DNA of 64,000 nucleotides from Sepioteuthis lessoniana (taxonomy: Eukaryota > Mollusca > Cephalopoda > Myopsida > Loliginidae). Both the position numbers and the translations under genes were made by a program. The stretch spans positions 161,094,742 through 161,158,741 of the forward strand of contig OY757904.1 in NCBI GenBank assembly GCA_963585895.1. Direction: 5' to 3'. Shown piece after piece: positions 22,550 to 32,400 of the stretch (within the stretch, counting starts at the first letter, position 1; every line of letters begins with the position of its first letter). The notes beneath the pieces were generated by a model that saw only the letters and a program-made list of their open reading frames with translations, ran no database searches and was not told where the DNA came from.

Positions 22550-22740
22550 GCATTTACTCTTTTTAATCTAGTCCTCAAGCCCTTATACTATGCATCTAGG
22601 CAATTTTCAATACTGGCGAGTCTTCTTCCTCCTTCTTTTTTTCACTTACATAGTCTATGTCATCTCAAGGTCGTAAGGCTTTGTGCAAAGTTATCCTTAT
22701 AAGTATAGATTTATATACATGGATATATGTATATATGTAT

Positions 22741-23000
22741 TTAATCAAACCCTCCGCTTCGGGAATGATGCCTCACAAGGTCATTTTTAAGTGGTATACA
22801 GCTGGTTTCAGATTTTTCCTTCACGTAAAGATGGTCAAAGATCTCAGTCTATCTTGCTATTTGCCCATATCTGGGCTGAAAAGATTAGTTCATGCCTTTC
22901 TCAAAAGCATTGAAGCGAAGTTAAACGCTAACAGCTATCCAAGATTTGTATTGAGGTCATCAATACTATGTTTTTTCGGTGATGACTGTTATTGCGTTTG
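22741..23000 (-). mobile_element. SINE, family C (diverged)
   Basis: Same order of landmarks as 13606-13885: GGGAATGATGCCTCACAAGG, GTATACAGCTGGTTTCAG, TATTTGCCCATATCTGGGC and TTCATGCCTTTCTCAAAAGC. The tRNA-like head at the right end is heavily decayed. Confidence 0.75.
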
Positions 23001-23598
23001 AACATGAAATATATTCATTTCAATATTTTAACTATGTAGGTGACAAAACTTAATTCAAAATGAAGCTCATAAACGTTTTTATATGTTCAGCCATCATTTG
23101 TTTATTCGACAAGAACGTGAAGATGTTCAAAAAATGGCTGTTTGCTAGAGAAATAAAATTACTTCCTTGAAAGATTGGTAAACATTCAAAGCAACTTTGA
23201 CTGTTTGCGATGTGGATTAGGAATAAAAATTCCTCTCATAAAATGGATGCTTTTGAAAGGTTGGCAAGAATTTCTTGTGGATAACTACAAGGAAGAGTGA
23301 AACCAGAAACTGTTTTTGTGATAGTTTATTCAAAGATTTATGAGTTTTCTGAACGAAAGTGTCTTTACCACAGACAGAAGTTCAGAATATAATGCGCTCT
23401 CTCCTTGTCAGCAGATATGTGGATACTATGTCATAGATATGTGCATATCGGAATTAATACACCCACTTATATATGTGAATGGGTGTGTGTGTGCGTTCAT
23501 ATATACGTCATATCTACACATCGACTATTTTCCATTAGTATTACATTTTCTTCACTTAATTTTCTTCTATTTTTTAGGATCTCTTGATATTTCTAATA

Positions 23599-23599
<1 letters not shown>
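23001..23599. other. No recognised feature
   Basis: AT-rich. No gene or known element seen. Confidence 0.45.

Positions 23600-23668
<69 letters not shown>
23600..23668. repeat. (CT)n microsatellite
   Basis: A CT run with two TTT interruptions. Confidence 0.97.
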
Positions 23669-23673
<5 letters not shown>

Positions 23674-24689
23674 CTCGTTGTCAGTGCGTGTTTTCAAAAA
23701 TCGTCCATCACGCACAAAACTTAATAGGATTAGAGACAATACTCAAACTTCAAATATTGTTTCAGCGTTAAAATAAGGCGACGTTACAACACGACGATGC
23801 ATCCGAGTGAAAATATTATTTTCTCTGCAATAATCACATTTTATCGTGTTAATTTCGCGAAATGAAATTGATAGCTGCTTAAATTTGGTGGTGAGAAAAG
23901 ACCTTGCTGATCAAGATCTGATCAAACTGGAAATTGTTCCATAATTATTTCAAACTTAATTCAAATAACAACTATTGTTGAATTCTTTAGATATTGTTGG
24001 GTTTTTTTTATTCATCGAACCATTGTATAAAAGTTTTATTAGCATTTCATCAGAGTTTTCTTTAGTTCAGATGTCTGAATTCGCCTTGTGTTTAAGACAT
24101 TGGAATCGATGCAATAAGATTAACGATTCAAGTCCTTACAAAATGTCTTTCGATAATAATCCAAGGGCTTCAATTGTAGATTTTTTGAAAGCTTATGTAT
24201 TAGTTTTATAAAGGAGGTTGTAGAGTAAAAGGATTGTTCCTTTCGTACATGTCTTATTCGGTAGGTTGTCAAAACCAAAAAAGGCGACTCTTCCTTTGTG
24301 AGGACGCTTTTACAGTTTGGACTGAAAAAGAATTAAGATATTTTATTTTATTGTATTTCATATTTATTTGTCTTATTTTCATTCTTTACTCTTTGTTTTA
24401 TTTTCTTTTTTAAACTTTAATCATTGATCAATCATTATCAACACTAAATATAAAAAGGAAATCTTTTTTGTAGTCAGTAAGTTTTGAAGTTATATATATG
24501 GATAAATACTCGATGAAACAATATATTAATTGAATAAAATATACTAATTGATAATATATTAACGGAAACAATTCTCAACTTCAAAAATACAAAGTTAACA
24601 AATTATTTGTTTGACTAAAATAATTTTTCAGATTGAATTAGAAATTTTTAACTAAGATCATTAAAGATGATGTTTCGACCACAAACACC
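23669..24689. other. No recognised feature
   Basis: AT-rich, with a few short open frames lacking domains (for example 23975-24211). Confidence 0.45.
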
Positions 24690-24899
24690 TTTAAAGTTGG
24701 GCTTAAAATACGCTGACTGTATCCCCTGAAGAAGGGTATGACTATCCCCAAAAAGGTATGTCCTGTTTGTGACACTAAACTGCATGTAATGGTGAGGCTC
24801 CACTTCTGGAGATCTAGAGGGTGTGAAGTATCCCTTTCTCTAATTACTCTCAGGCCCACTCTGATATGGAGTGGTAGTATATATTAGGTTTCTATCTAT
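24690..24899 (+). repeat. Repeat D (head of composite element), copy 2
   Basis: Contains AATACGCTGACTGTATCCCC, CTGAAGAAGGGTATGAC, GGTGAGGCTCCACTTCTGG and CAGGCCCACTCTGATATGGA. It is followed by SINE-A, a 124-bp-family monomer at 25140 and a tail at 25285. Confidence 0.82.
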
Positions 24900-25140
24900 G
24901 GGGGATGTCTCTGTGGTGTAATGGCTAAAATGATGGAACTTCGAGCTCGACCTGATCGAGTTCGAACTCCAGTCGCGCTATTACGTTCACTTTCAAACAA
25001 ATTCTCATGTCAAAGAGAGGAAGTCTCTTTTCTTCATATCTATGGATTAAATAGTATGACTGCTGTCCTTCTACAAGGATGGTATTAATAATGAAGGTTG
25101 GTATGCTATCAAATAAAGAAACTACACCAAACAAAACCCA
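24900..25140 (+). mobile_element. tRNA-derived SINE, family A
   Basis: GTCTCTGTGGTGTAATGGCT (A box) and GAGTTCGAACTCCAGTCGCG (B box). The body and tail match 16132-16376 with several changes. It sits between the D head and the 124-bp-family monomer of the composite element. Confidence 0.9.
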
Positions 25141-25350
25141 TCTAATGGTTAAAAAGGTGTTTGCAAATAATTTGTATTAAATAGGAATACTTGAAATCAT
25201 ATAACTAAATGTCAAAAATTCTTAGGAAACAACAACTTAAAAAATGCAAATATAAACGTGCAACTCACATGATTCTCCAACCTCTAGGCATGAAATAACC
25301 CTAGACATTTTGACATTGCCTTAAAATCAATCAATCAATCAATCTCAAAC
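25141..25350 (+). repeat. 124-bp-family monomer plus composite tail
   Basis: GGTGTTTGCAAATAATTTG, then GGAATACTTGAAATCATATA, matches the 124-bp unit. GGCATGAAATAACCCTAG and TCAATCAATCAATC mark the SINE-A-like tail. Confidence 0.65.
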
Positions 25351-25949
25351 ACTTTCAGATTCTCAATTTAATGTTTTGTTTTATTCGTATTGTCTTCATA
25401 AACTAAATTTTCTGAGTTTTTCAATCTTTCAATGGAAGAATTTCTTGGATTTCTATTTTCTTTGATATTTCAAACTGAACCAAAATTCTCTCCAAGACTT
25501 GAAAGAAATTCCCGCTCATTTCTTTGGCTAAGAAGCAAAAAAAGAGGATTTTTGGCAAGCCTCTACTAAGGGTGGCATGAGGCCAGTACTTCATGTAGAC
25601 ATCTTATATAAAGTGACAATCATTCTTATCTGTATGTCTCGATAAAGTCAAAGATTTCTTATCTTCGCTTTAACATCGACGAAAATATCCCTGAAGCATG
25701 AGATTTAACATTTTCTCACTTATCGGACCAAATTGGCAGTGTCTCATGAATTCCTTTCAGTAATAAAAGATAATCACTGAATTGCCTGCTAAATAAAATT
25801 TTCATCTACATCATTAAAATCAGATTGAAATTAGCCACAGAAAAAAGAAATCATTTATTTTTGATTTCATAATAAAATCAATCGTCTTATTGCAATTTCG
25901 ACTATCTGTGCCTAGTTCGCTTATCTCACAAATTAATTCACTTCTATTC
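25351..25949. other. No recognised feature
   Basis: AT-rich filler. Confidence 0.45.
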
Positions 25950-26190
25950 TTGTTGTTGGGTGTCCAACTATATTCTTCTGCGGTTTGGCTCCAATTATAT
26001 ACTCGTGCTGTTGTGTGTCCAACGATATCCTTGTGCTGTTGCGTGTCTAACTATACCCTCGTGCTGTTGTGTGTCCAACTATATCCTTGTATTGTTGTGT
26101 GTCCAACTATACCCTCGTGCTTTTGTATGTCCAACTATATCCTTGTGCTGTTGGACTCCCTACTATATCCTTGTACCTGTTCAAGTTTAT
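25950..26190. repeat. 28-bp minisatellite, about 8 copies
   Basis: The unit is CCAACTATATCCTTGTGCTG followed by TTGTGTGT. Copies alternate between ATCCTTG and ACCCTCG variants. Because 28 is not a multiple of three, the two open frames across it (25890-26258 and 25960-26220) show cysteine/valine/leucine repeats and are not genes. Confidence 0.94.
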
Positions 26191-27449
26191 TTAGTAGTTC
26201 AGGCTACATTGTCATATTAGTTTCGTCCTTCCGTTCGTTGCAAGGTGTTAGAGACTAAGTATTAACGAAAATGTTAAACATTGATTTTCAGAAAAGACAA
26301 GATTTTCCTACTTGGAATATTGGCTTAATACCATCTTTCTACTTCAGTTTCATCCACATTTGGCCTTGTTTACCTTTAATCCATGCTTGGTCAAAAAAGT
26401 ACAAATATTCTCTTCAATGTTTCATATTTTTCTTTTTTCTTTTTTTTCTTTTACTTGTTTAAAGGGTTTACTGGGTCGGGAGGTTGTTTTTATTTTTCAA
26501 AGATTTATCTGAAATACGAACCGAACAGGTCGCGTAAATAAAATAAAATATTATTTCTGAAACCATTAGCATAAAAAAACGACACTATGACTCCTTTTCC
26601 AATAATATAACAAAAGGCAAAAAGTAATTCGTTAGAAAATTCATTTTATGTGATTGAGTTGCATTCTTTCTCTAGTTAGCTCCCTTGGGATGTGATGTTT
26701 TTAGATGTTATGAATAGTGTGAAACTAACACATTTACTATTTTTGCAAATGTAAATAATTTATACCCCTGCATATACCGAGGGGACATTTTTCGCTATTT
26801 TCCCAGGAATAAATCCACATAATAAAGGCAGTCGAAAAAGAATGGAAACTATTTTTTTTAAGTTATTGGCGACATTATAAAGTTTCTGGAAATAATACAA
26901 GTTTAGCTGTGAAAAAGTTTAAGCCGAATGTTTTAACCAAATTTATTAAGGTATTTTCTCTTTAAAAATAATTACTGAATGTCTCAACTATTCTTTTGTA
27001 ATGCGCCGTGAACATCAATAATTATTTTTTAACTGAAAACCTCACAAGTTTTTTAGATGCTTTTGTTTATTCTAAGGATAAAACTAACAACATCATTAGA
27101 ATATTTCTTAAACTTGATGGCAATGGCAATGGCAAATCAGACATTTTTGCTGAGATCATCTTTTACATAGAAAAAGTTTGACTATCATTTACATTGGCAT
27201 CGGAAATCTAGATTTTACTTGATGGATTTGAATACAGACTATTTTCATCAGAAACCAAACTTGTCTGCACTCTGATCAGACTTTTATTACATAAACAAGC
27301 CACATAGTCTTCACAGTTATCCTTATATGGACCCAGGTAAAGTCCTGGATTAGGAATGCTTAGATTCACTCGGATGATTGGTACAACATAATCTCTTTAA
27401 CTCATTTCATCAACCTCCTTGTTAACGAGCCTTTGACGACGCTAATAGT
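26191..27449. other. AT-rich sequence, no recognised feature
   Basis: No gene or known element recognised over about 1.25 kb. Confidence 0.45.
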
Positions 27450-27615
27450 ATTCCTTGCAGAAGAGTAAGACCTTCTAAAAAAGGATGTTCTAGGTATGAC
27501 ACTAAAATGCATTAGCTAGTAAGGCTCCAGTTCTGGGGATCCTGGGAGAGTGTAGTACTCCTTCAATGCTATTACTCCCAGATCCACTCTGGTTGTACAT
27601 TTTAGGGTCTAATCA
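27450..27615 (+). repeat. Repeat D (head of composite element), copy 3
   Basis: GGATGTTCTAGGTATGACAC, AAGGCTCCAGTTCTGGGG and CCCAGATCCACTCTGG. It is followed by an inserted minus-strand LINE tail and then 124-bp-family monomers. Confidence 0.82.
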
Positions 27616-27965
27616 TCATCATCATCATCATCCTTAATATGAACCGACATCATGGATTCCTTAGACTTTCTTCTGTCCTCTGTCTCTATCAGCCATTGCT
27701 TATGGAAAGTCCTCAAGACGGCATCTAGTGTGTGCACAGAGTTGATGAATGCAAGTTTTTGTTAATCGGTCAACACTGATGTGTCCGTACGAGAACGTCG
27801 CTTATGAGTTTGTCTTTACTTCTCCAGCAGTTACCAGCCTGTCTTGTTCGTCTTTCTTGGATAGTTTATGTGATGGGAGGTAAGTGTCTGTACACCTGCT
27901 GCTTTGTTCGGTGCCGCTTCCTAGATTTGTTCAAAATAGCACACGGCATTCTTGTATTGTTCCCA
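27607..27965 (-). pseudogene. RTE-like LINE 3' end, minus strand
   Basis: The ATCATCATCATCATCATC run at the left edge is the (GAT)n tail. Read on the minus strand, 27960-27790 gives KQQVYRHLPPIT, then QERRTRQAGNCWRSKDKLIS, the conserved C-terminal segment also seen in the LINE at 10050-10160. Only the last few hundred bases are present, with stops. Confidence 0.85.
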
Positions 27966-27984
27966 TCTCTTCGTATTCGATAAG

Positions 27985-28385
27985 AATACTATGACACCAT
28001 ATAATTGTAAATTGTTTGCATTAAGAATAGTTACTTGAAGCTATAACTGTTGACTTTGGGTTCAATCCCATGTTGAGTCATACCAAAGACTTAAAAAAAT
28101 GGTACTTGATGCCTCCTTGCTTAACACTCAGTGATATAAGGTACGTATCAAGGCTAAAGTGGAGCAATCCAGGGAAAGGAGTTGCCGCCTCCCCTACACC
28201 TCGGTGTAGTAGCTATTGAAAAGGGAGCCTTCGGGTCGTTCTCGGCTACAGTCGCCAACTTTACTTTACTTACTTGAAAAAATGTAACTATGTAAACATA
28301 TAATTGTTATTAAATTGAAATAATTTACTTGAAATCAAATAATCATTAACCAGAATACTTGAAACTATACAAATTTGTGCAAAAA
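27985..28385. repeat. 124-bp-family monomers split by SINE-B
   Basis: ATAATTGTAAATTGTTTGCA and ACTTGAAGCTATAAC precede the SINE. GTAAACATATAATTGTTATT, AATAATTTACTTGAAATC and CCAGAATACTTGAAAC follow it. Confidence 0.65.
28051..28270 (+). mobile_element. SINE-B, 5'-truncated
   Basis: Begins just before the B box (GGGTTCAATCCCATG), so the A box is absent. The body GGTACTTGATGCCTCCTTGC and CCTCCCCTACACCTCGGTG matches 1416-1673. Confidence 0.88.
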
Positions 28386-28428
28386 GCTCTTTAGAAACAA
28401 CTTCACAAAAATGTGTATAAACTCGTGT

Positions 28429-28749
28429 TATGAAGGTAGTAAAAAAAAACATAATCCAAATCGGTGAATATATTATGATGTAAAGTCGACGTTAACGTTT
28501 CGGTTTCAATAACCATCATCAGACACGTTCTAATGACTTTTGAATTATAAACGCTATGTACACGTTTATGTATCTTTTCGTTGTATATTTCTCATTTGCT
28601 CCAGTCATCTCTGCAAGCATCTATCGCTATGTGAACTATTTTGATATCCATTCACTGATGATGGTTACTGAAACCGAAACGTTGAACGTCGACTTTACAT
28701 CATAATGAACTCACCAATATGGATTATGTTTTTTTCTGCGACCTTCATA
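28429..28749. mobile_element. Fold-back MITE-like element
   Basis: About 95 bp at the left (TATGAAGGT..., CATAATCC, GATGTAAAGTCGACGTTAAC, GTTTCGGTTTC) returns inverted at the right (GAAACCGAAACGTTGAACGT, CGACTTTACATCATAATGA, GGATTATG, ACCTTCATA). The arms differ by a few substitutions. The loop has no coding sequence. This is the structure of a non-autonomous palindromic DNA transposon; I cannot assign a superfamily and saw no clear target duplication. Confidence 0.85.
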
Positions 28750-29209
28750 CTGTCGGATTTTATCCATATTCACTTTCATACTTGTGTGATATGATTAAGT
28801 GTAATATACTAGCTTATCTAGTGACAGAGTGCAGTGGATGAACAAAGAAGGACTTAACGGACATGAAAATTGTCGGGGTCGCCAAAAGGGAAACACCGAT
28901 TTTATATTAAAAGATGTTTTTTCTTGTTACACATATGTGTGTAAATAATTTTGTTATTTTATTCCTACTTTTGTAAACCTTGTTGTACAATTGCTTCGAT
29001 TGTGTGGAGTAGCGACAGGAAGAGATGCACTTAAAATGTTCACCTGTTACAGCGAACCGTGGCAGTGGGAGTGTGTTGGTAGTGCTGTATCGATACAAGG
29101 ATCTGCTGAGAACATTATTGGTGTAGTCTTTCTCGAATCGTACAATGAAGAACGTCTATTTGGGAACCATAGCGTTACACATGTACAATGAACGTTATTC
29201 CCTAAACTC
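28750..29209. other. No recognised feature
   Basis: Short open frames on both strands near 28907-29191 lack domains. Confidence 0.4.
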
Positions 29210-29272
29210 TTGGCATGAAATAGCCCAAGGTGGGATGATATGCCATTAAAATCAATCAAACAATCATTTGAT
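29210..29272 (+). repeat. SINE-A-like tail fragment
   Basis: CTTGGCATGAAATAGCCC, then GATATGCCATTAAAATCAAT, a detached tail of the SINE-A/composite type. It may be the distal end of the composite that starts at 27450. Confidence 0.6.
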
Positions 29273-29283
29273 TTATTTATTTT

Positions 29284-29515
29284 GAGGTAGTCCCCGTAGC
29301 GTAGTGGCTCATGTGCTAGACTGTGACCACGTAACAAGCGAGTTCGAACTCCAGTCATGCTATTACGTTGACTTTCGGACCAATACTCTAGAGAAAGGTA
29401 TAAACCTCCTTTTCCCTCCAGTAATGGGTTAAATAGTATCACTAAAGTTCTTCTACAAGAAGGTTTTGGTATTAAATAACCGAAAAAGCTTGATATGCCA
29501 TTAAAACAAACAGAC
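29284..29515 (+). mobile_element. tRNA-derived SINE, family A
   Basis: CCGTAGCGTAGTGGCTCATG (A box) and GCGAGTTCGAACTCCAGTC (B box). The body and tail are as at 16132-16376, ending TTGATATGCCATTAAAAC then AAACAGACC. Confidence 0.92.
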
Positions 29516-29543
29516 CTAAGTCAAACTATTTAGTTTCCTACTA

Positions 29544-29790
29544 ACTTGGCCATTGGCCTAGTAGTCGCCAATTGTCCGTGAGACCAGGGTTCAATCCCAG
29601 GTTGAGTCATACCAAAGACTCAAAAATGGTACTTAATGCTGCCTTGCTTAACACTCAGCATTATAAGGTAAGGATGGAGGGTAAAGTGGAGCAATCCAGG
29701 GAATGGAGTAGCGCCCTCCCCTACACCTTGGTGTAGTAGCTGTTGAAAAGAGAACCTTAGGATCATCCTCGACTAAGGACAATACTAAAC
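29544..29790 (+). mobile_element. tRNA-derived SINE, family B
   Basis: TTGGCCATTGGCCTAGTAG (shortened A-box region) and CAGGGTTCAATCCCAGG (B box). The body TGCTTAACACTCAGCATTAT and CCCTACACCTTGGTGTAG matches 1416-1673. Confidence 0.9.
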
Positions 29791-30149
29791 TAAGCTGAGT
29801 AAATGTCTTTATTTACACAAGCAAGAACAGGGATAGTCTTTTAAATATTTATTGGTATTTCATGTCTTTTATTATCAATTTTTGGGCAGTATTTCTTGCA
29901 GCTTAATTTCAATTGCTTTTTATTGCAGTTCACAGATTGTCATTTCACGGTCTTAATAAGTAGCGTGAATCGGAAATATGAATAAACCTCCGGTAAGAAT
30001 TGAACTCTAATCAATTTATTCTCAAGGACCTATCTTTCCCGGACAGCTGCTGTATTGGTTAGGCTGCAATGACCACTGGCAGCAGTCACTCAATTCTAAT
30101 TGTATAGCTTTTCCGAGTACATTTGAAATGTCATCATCTTTTTATTACA
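29791..30149. other. No firm feature; possible tRNA-like remnant
   Basis: Around 29985-30080 the minus strand has GAGTTCAATTCTTACC, which resembles a B box, and AGCCTAACCAATACAGC upstream of it. This may be a decayed tRNA-derived head, but only one copy is visible. Confidence 0.3.
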
Positions 30150-30690
30150 AACACAAATGTGATTCCACTAATGTTATTCCACTTGCGCCGTTGGGTGCAA
30201 GATAACAGAGGATATGTTGTAACAGAGGTCAAAGATCACCTGATAGCGTAGCTAGATGGGTGATAAAGTGAGAGACACACCGAGTATTTTTTTTACAGAG
30301 GTGATTGGTTGATATATATCACGTGATAAAAAAGGACAGATACAAAGAAAGACTAAGAGCTTGAGAATAGGTTGTTGATTCAACAGCCAAAGAAGCGGCT
30401 AAGGAACCAATTAGCCCCCGAGGCTATAACTCTAGAGAGTCAGTTGAAGTTTTCTCCCCTTTTGAAATCAGCTGTTTGGAGCCCCTCACCTTCCAAAGCC
30501 GACTTGTAAACATAAACAAATTGGGATAATAATTATGAAAGAATCTTTGTGAACTTCTTTTCACTCTGGCGTAAAATTCGATGGCGGTACCACCAACGAA
30601 TCCCGACGAATCCTACTCGGGAACAAGTGACAGCAAACGACATTCACTTGGCAACACGACAACGCATCATTCATTGTATTTGCGTGGAGG
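30150..30690. other. GC-richer island, possibly an LTR
   Basis: Less AT-rich than its surroundings, with a TATATATCACGTGATAAAAA promoter-like stretch near 30312 and the motif AACAGAGG twice (30195, 30222). CGAATCCCGACGAATCC near 30596 is a short direct repeat. No terminal repeats or reading frame were found, so the class is open. Confidence 0.3.
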
Positions 30691-30777
30691 TCTTTATTGT
30701 TTTTGCTGGTTGAAAGTTATTATTCTTACTGCATAAAGATTATGTTCATAAAAGATAACTTGAAAATAAAAGACTGA

Positions 30778-30842
30778 CTTTGGCATCAAATAACCCATCA
30801 AGTGTTGATGTGCCGTGAAACAAACCAATAAAACAAAACCAC
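30778..30842 (+). repeat. SINE-A-like tail fragment
   Basis: GACTTTGGCATCAAATAACC, GTTGATGTGCCGTGAAAC and AAACCAATAAAAC: the shared 3' tail without a body. Confidence 0.7.
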
Positions 30843-31002
30843 CATAGACTAATACTCGTATGTTGATGTCCGAATATATGCACAAAATGTGCGAATATGT
30901 TCGTATCTTAATGCTCTGGTGTTTATATATATATATGTTTTTTATGCGTGTAAAAGGTAAACCTTTGTCAGGGTTATCAAATATGAAGTAACTATTTCAC
31001 CT

Positions 31003-31005
<3 letters not shown>

Positions 31006-31048
<43 letters not shown>
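31006..31048. repeat. (CT)n microsatellite
   Basis: A pure CT run. Confidence 0.97.
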
Positions 31049-31051
<3 letters not shown>

Positions 31052-31154
31052 ATTTGTCTTTCACCGAATTACTTCTCAGGGCCGCATTTTGTTTATTGAA
31101 AGAGTCTTGGGGGTTGAGCTGTGTTATATCCGATTTTAAAACTCTACGCACTCA

Positions 31155-31500
31155 AGTTGGTTGGTTGGTTGGCTGGCTGGTTGGTTTAGAGCATACCGAC
31201 TTTTGTCGGGTTATTTTATGCCAAAGTCAGTTTACTAATTATAGTCTTCAATTATATACGGTACAAAAATGTATATTTACAATATATATACTTGATTACC
31301 TCAAAAAGATCTATTTGACTGATAAAAACGACCCGAGCAGATTCTACAAATCTGGGTCAGAGGAGATCAGTGACTAATGACAATGAAGGGTGGGCTATTC
31401 TCTCCCAAGGCCTCCAAAACTGAAGCCCCAACACCAAATTCAGTTTATTGTCATACCTAGGAGTCATACCATACTGAATATTTGAAGGACGCAAATTCCA
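31155..31500 (-). repeat. Repeat D composite, minus strand
   Basis: The right part, 31345-31500, is the reverse complement of repeat D (on the minus strand TCCTAGGTATGACAATAAAC, GGGGCTTCAGTTTTGGAGG). The left part, 31155-31225, is the reverse complement of the tail (GACTTTGGCATAAAATAACC then CCAACC repeats). Head and tail keep the same order as in the plus-strand copies. Confidence 0.75.
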
Positions 31501-32189
31501 GATAATTTTAAAAGTTTTATTTTTAAAGAACCTTAAAATAAAAGGCCAGGGATTTTTAAAGCGCTAAAATCTTAAGTTTGTTCATCTGAGTCTTAATTAT
31601 TTTTAAAGATAAAGCCACTCTACGGAAAAACAACGTCTTAGTTTTTAATTTTAAAGATAGTAGCGCCGTATTGATAGTATAAATATAATTATTTACGAAA
31701 CTTAGCCTCGTCTAGCTCCGTATTTAATGACGAGAAGTGCCAATTAAAAATATTCTGCTGTGCCAGGTTAGAAATTGCATCTTGCAAGTGTGTTTAGGTT
31801 AAAAGTACACTTTAAGTATAGTATCTTCATCAATATGATTATATCTTATGCTGTACAAGCTGTAGCTTAAGGTCGTACAGCATAATTACTTGACATCTTT
31901 GTTAGGATAAGATTTTAAATGAGTTTTAGACAATCCTAAAGTTTTTACCAATTTATGGTGTATAATCTCTTTAAAGCATCTTTAAACTTTATAGTTTCCA
32001 ATTTCTGTAAAGACAGTAAACAAATTAGTTTTAATCTCATTACATTTTACTCACAAAAGAGATTTATTGCACAACTCCAAAATACTGACGACAAACATTA
32101 ATTTTTAACTCTCAAAAATATCTTCTTTTTAAGAAAACAATGTGGATCCGATTAAACCTGAACATTAAATAATCAGTACCAGATTTGGA
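31501..32189. other. AT-rich sequence, no recognised feature
   Basis: No gene or known element seen. Confidence 0.45.
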
Positions 32190-32400
32190 GGCGTATTAGT
32201 TATGGTCGTAGCGAGTGAAATCGGAAATCTGAATTCAAATCCTGATTGAAGTTGTTTACATTTTACATCGCACCAATATCATTGGAAAATTGAACAACTC
32301 TCTTTCTAGATATGGTTAAATAGTAGGGCAGACTATGCTCTTTAACCTTAGTATAGCAAATGGTCTAAGAGATGGAAAACTCTGAATTTAAGCCGTAGAC
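32190..32400 (+). mobile_element. SINE, family C, plus strand (diverged)
   Basis: CTGAATTCAAATCCTGATTG (B box), ATGGTTAAATAGTAGGGCAG and AAAACTCTGAATTTAAGCC correspond in order to SINE-C. The A box is degraded. Confidence 0.72.

Larger units (their letters stand above)
21041..22700 (-). pseudogene. R4/Dong-like LINE (stack copy 5), split by an LTR
   Basis: The 3' end is at about 21060 (AGATTTTTTTTTTACACCAA). It reads through the tail, endonuclease region and zinc-knuckle linker to about 21919, is interrupted by the LTR-like insertion at 21920-22549, and resumes in register at 22550-22700 (GGCGAGTCTTCTTCCTCC; compare GGCAAGTCCTCTTCCTCC in the copy at 19232). A long CT run at 21581-21636 has expanded inside it. 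Non-functional. Confidence 0.85.

Noticed and set aside
25890-26258. Cysteine-rich open frame resembling a small secreted protein
   Set aside because: It is produced by the 28-bp minisatellite, and a second frame over the same DNA gives the same peptide pattern.
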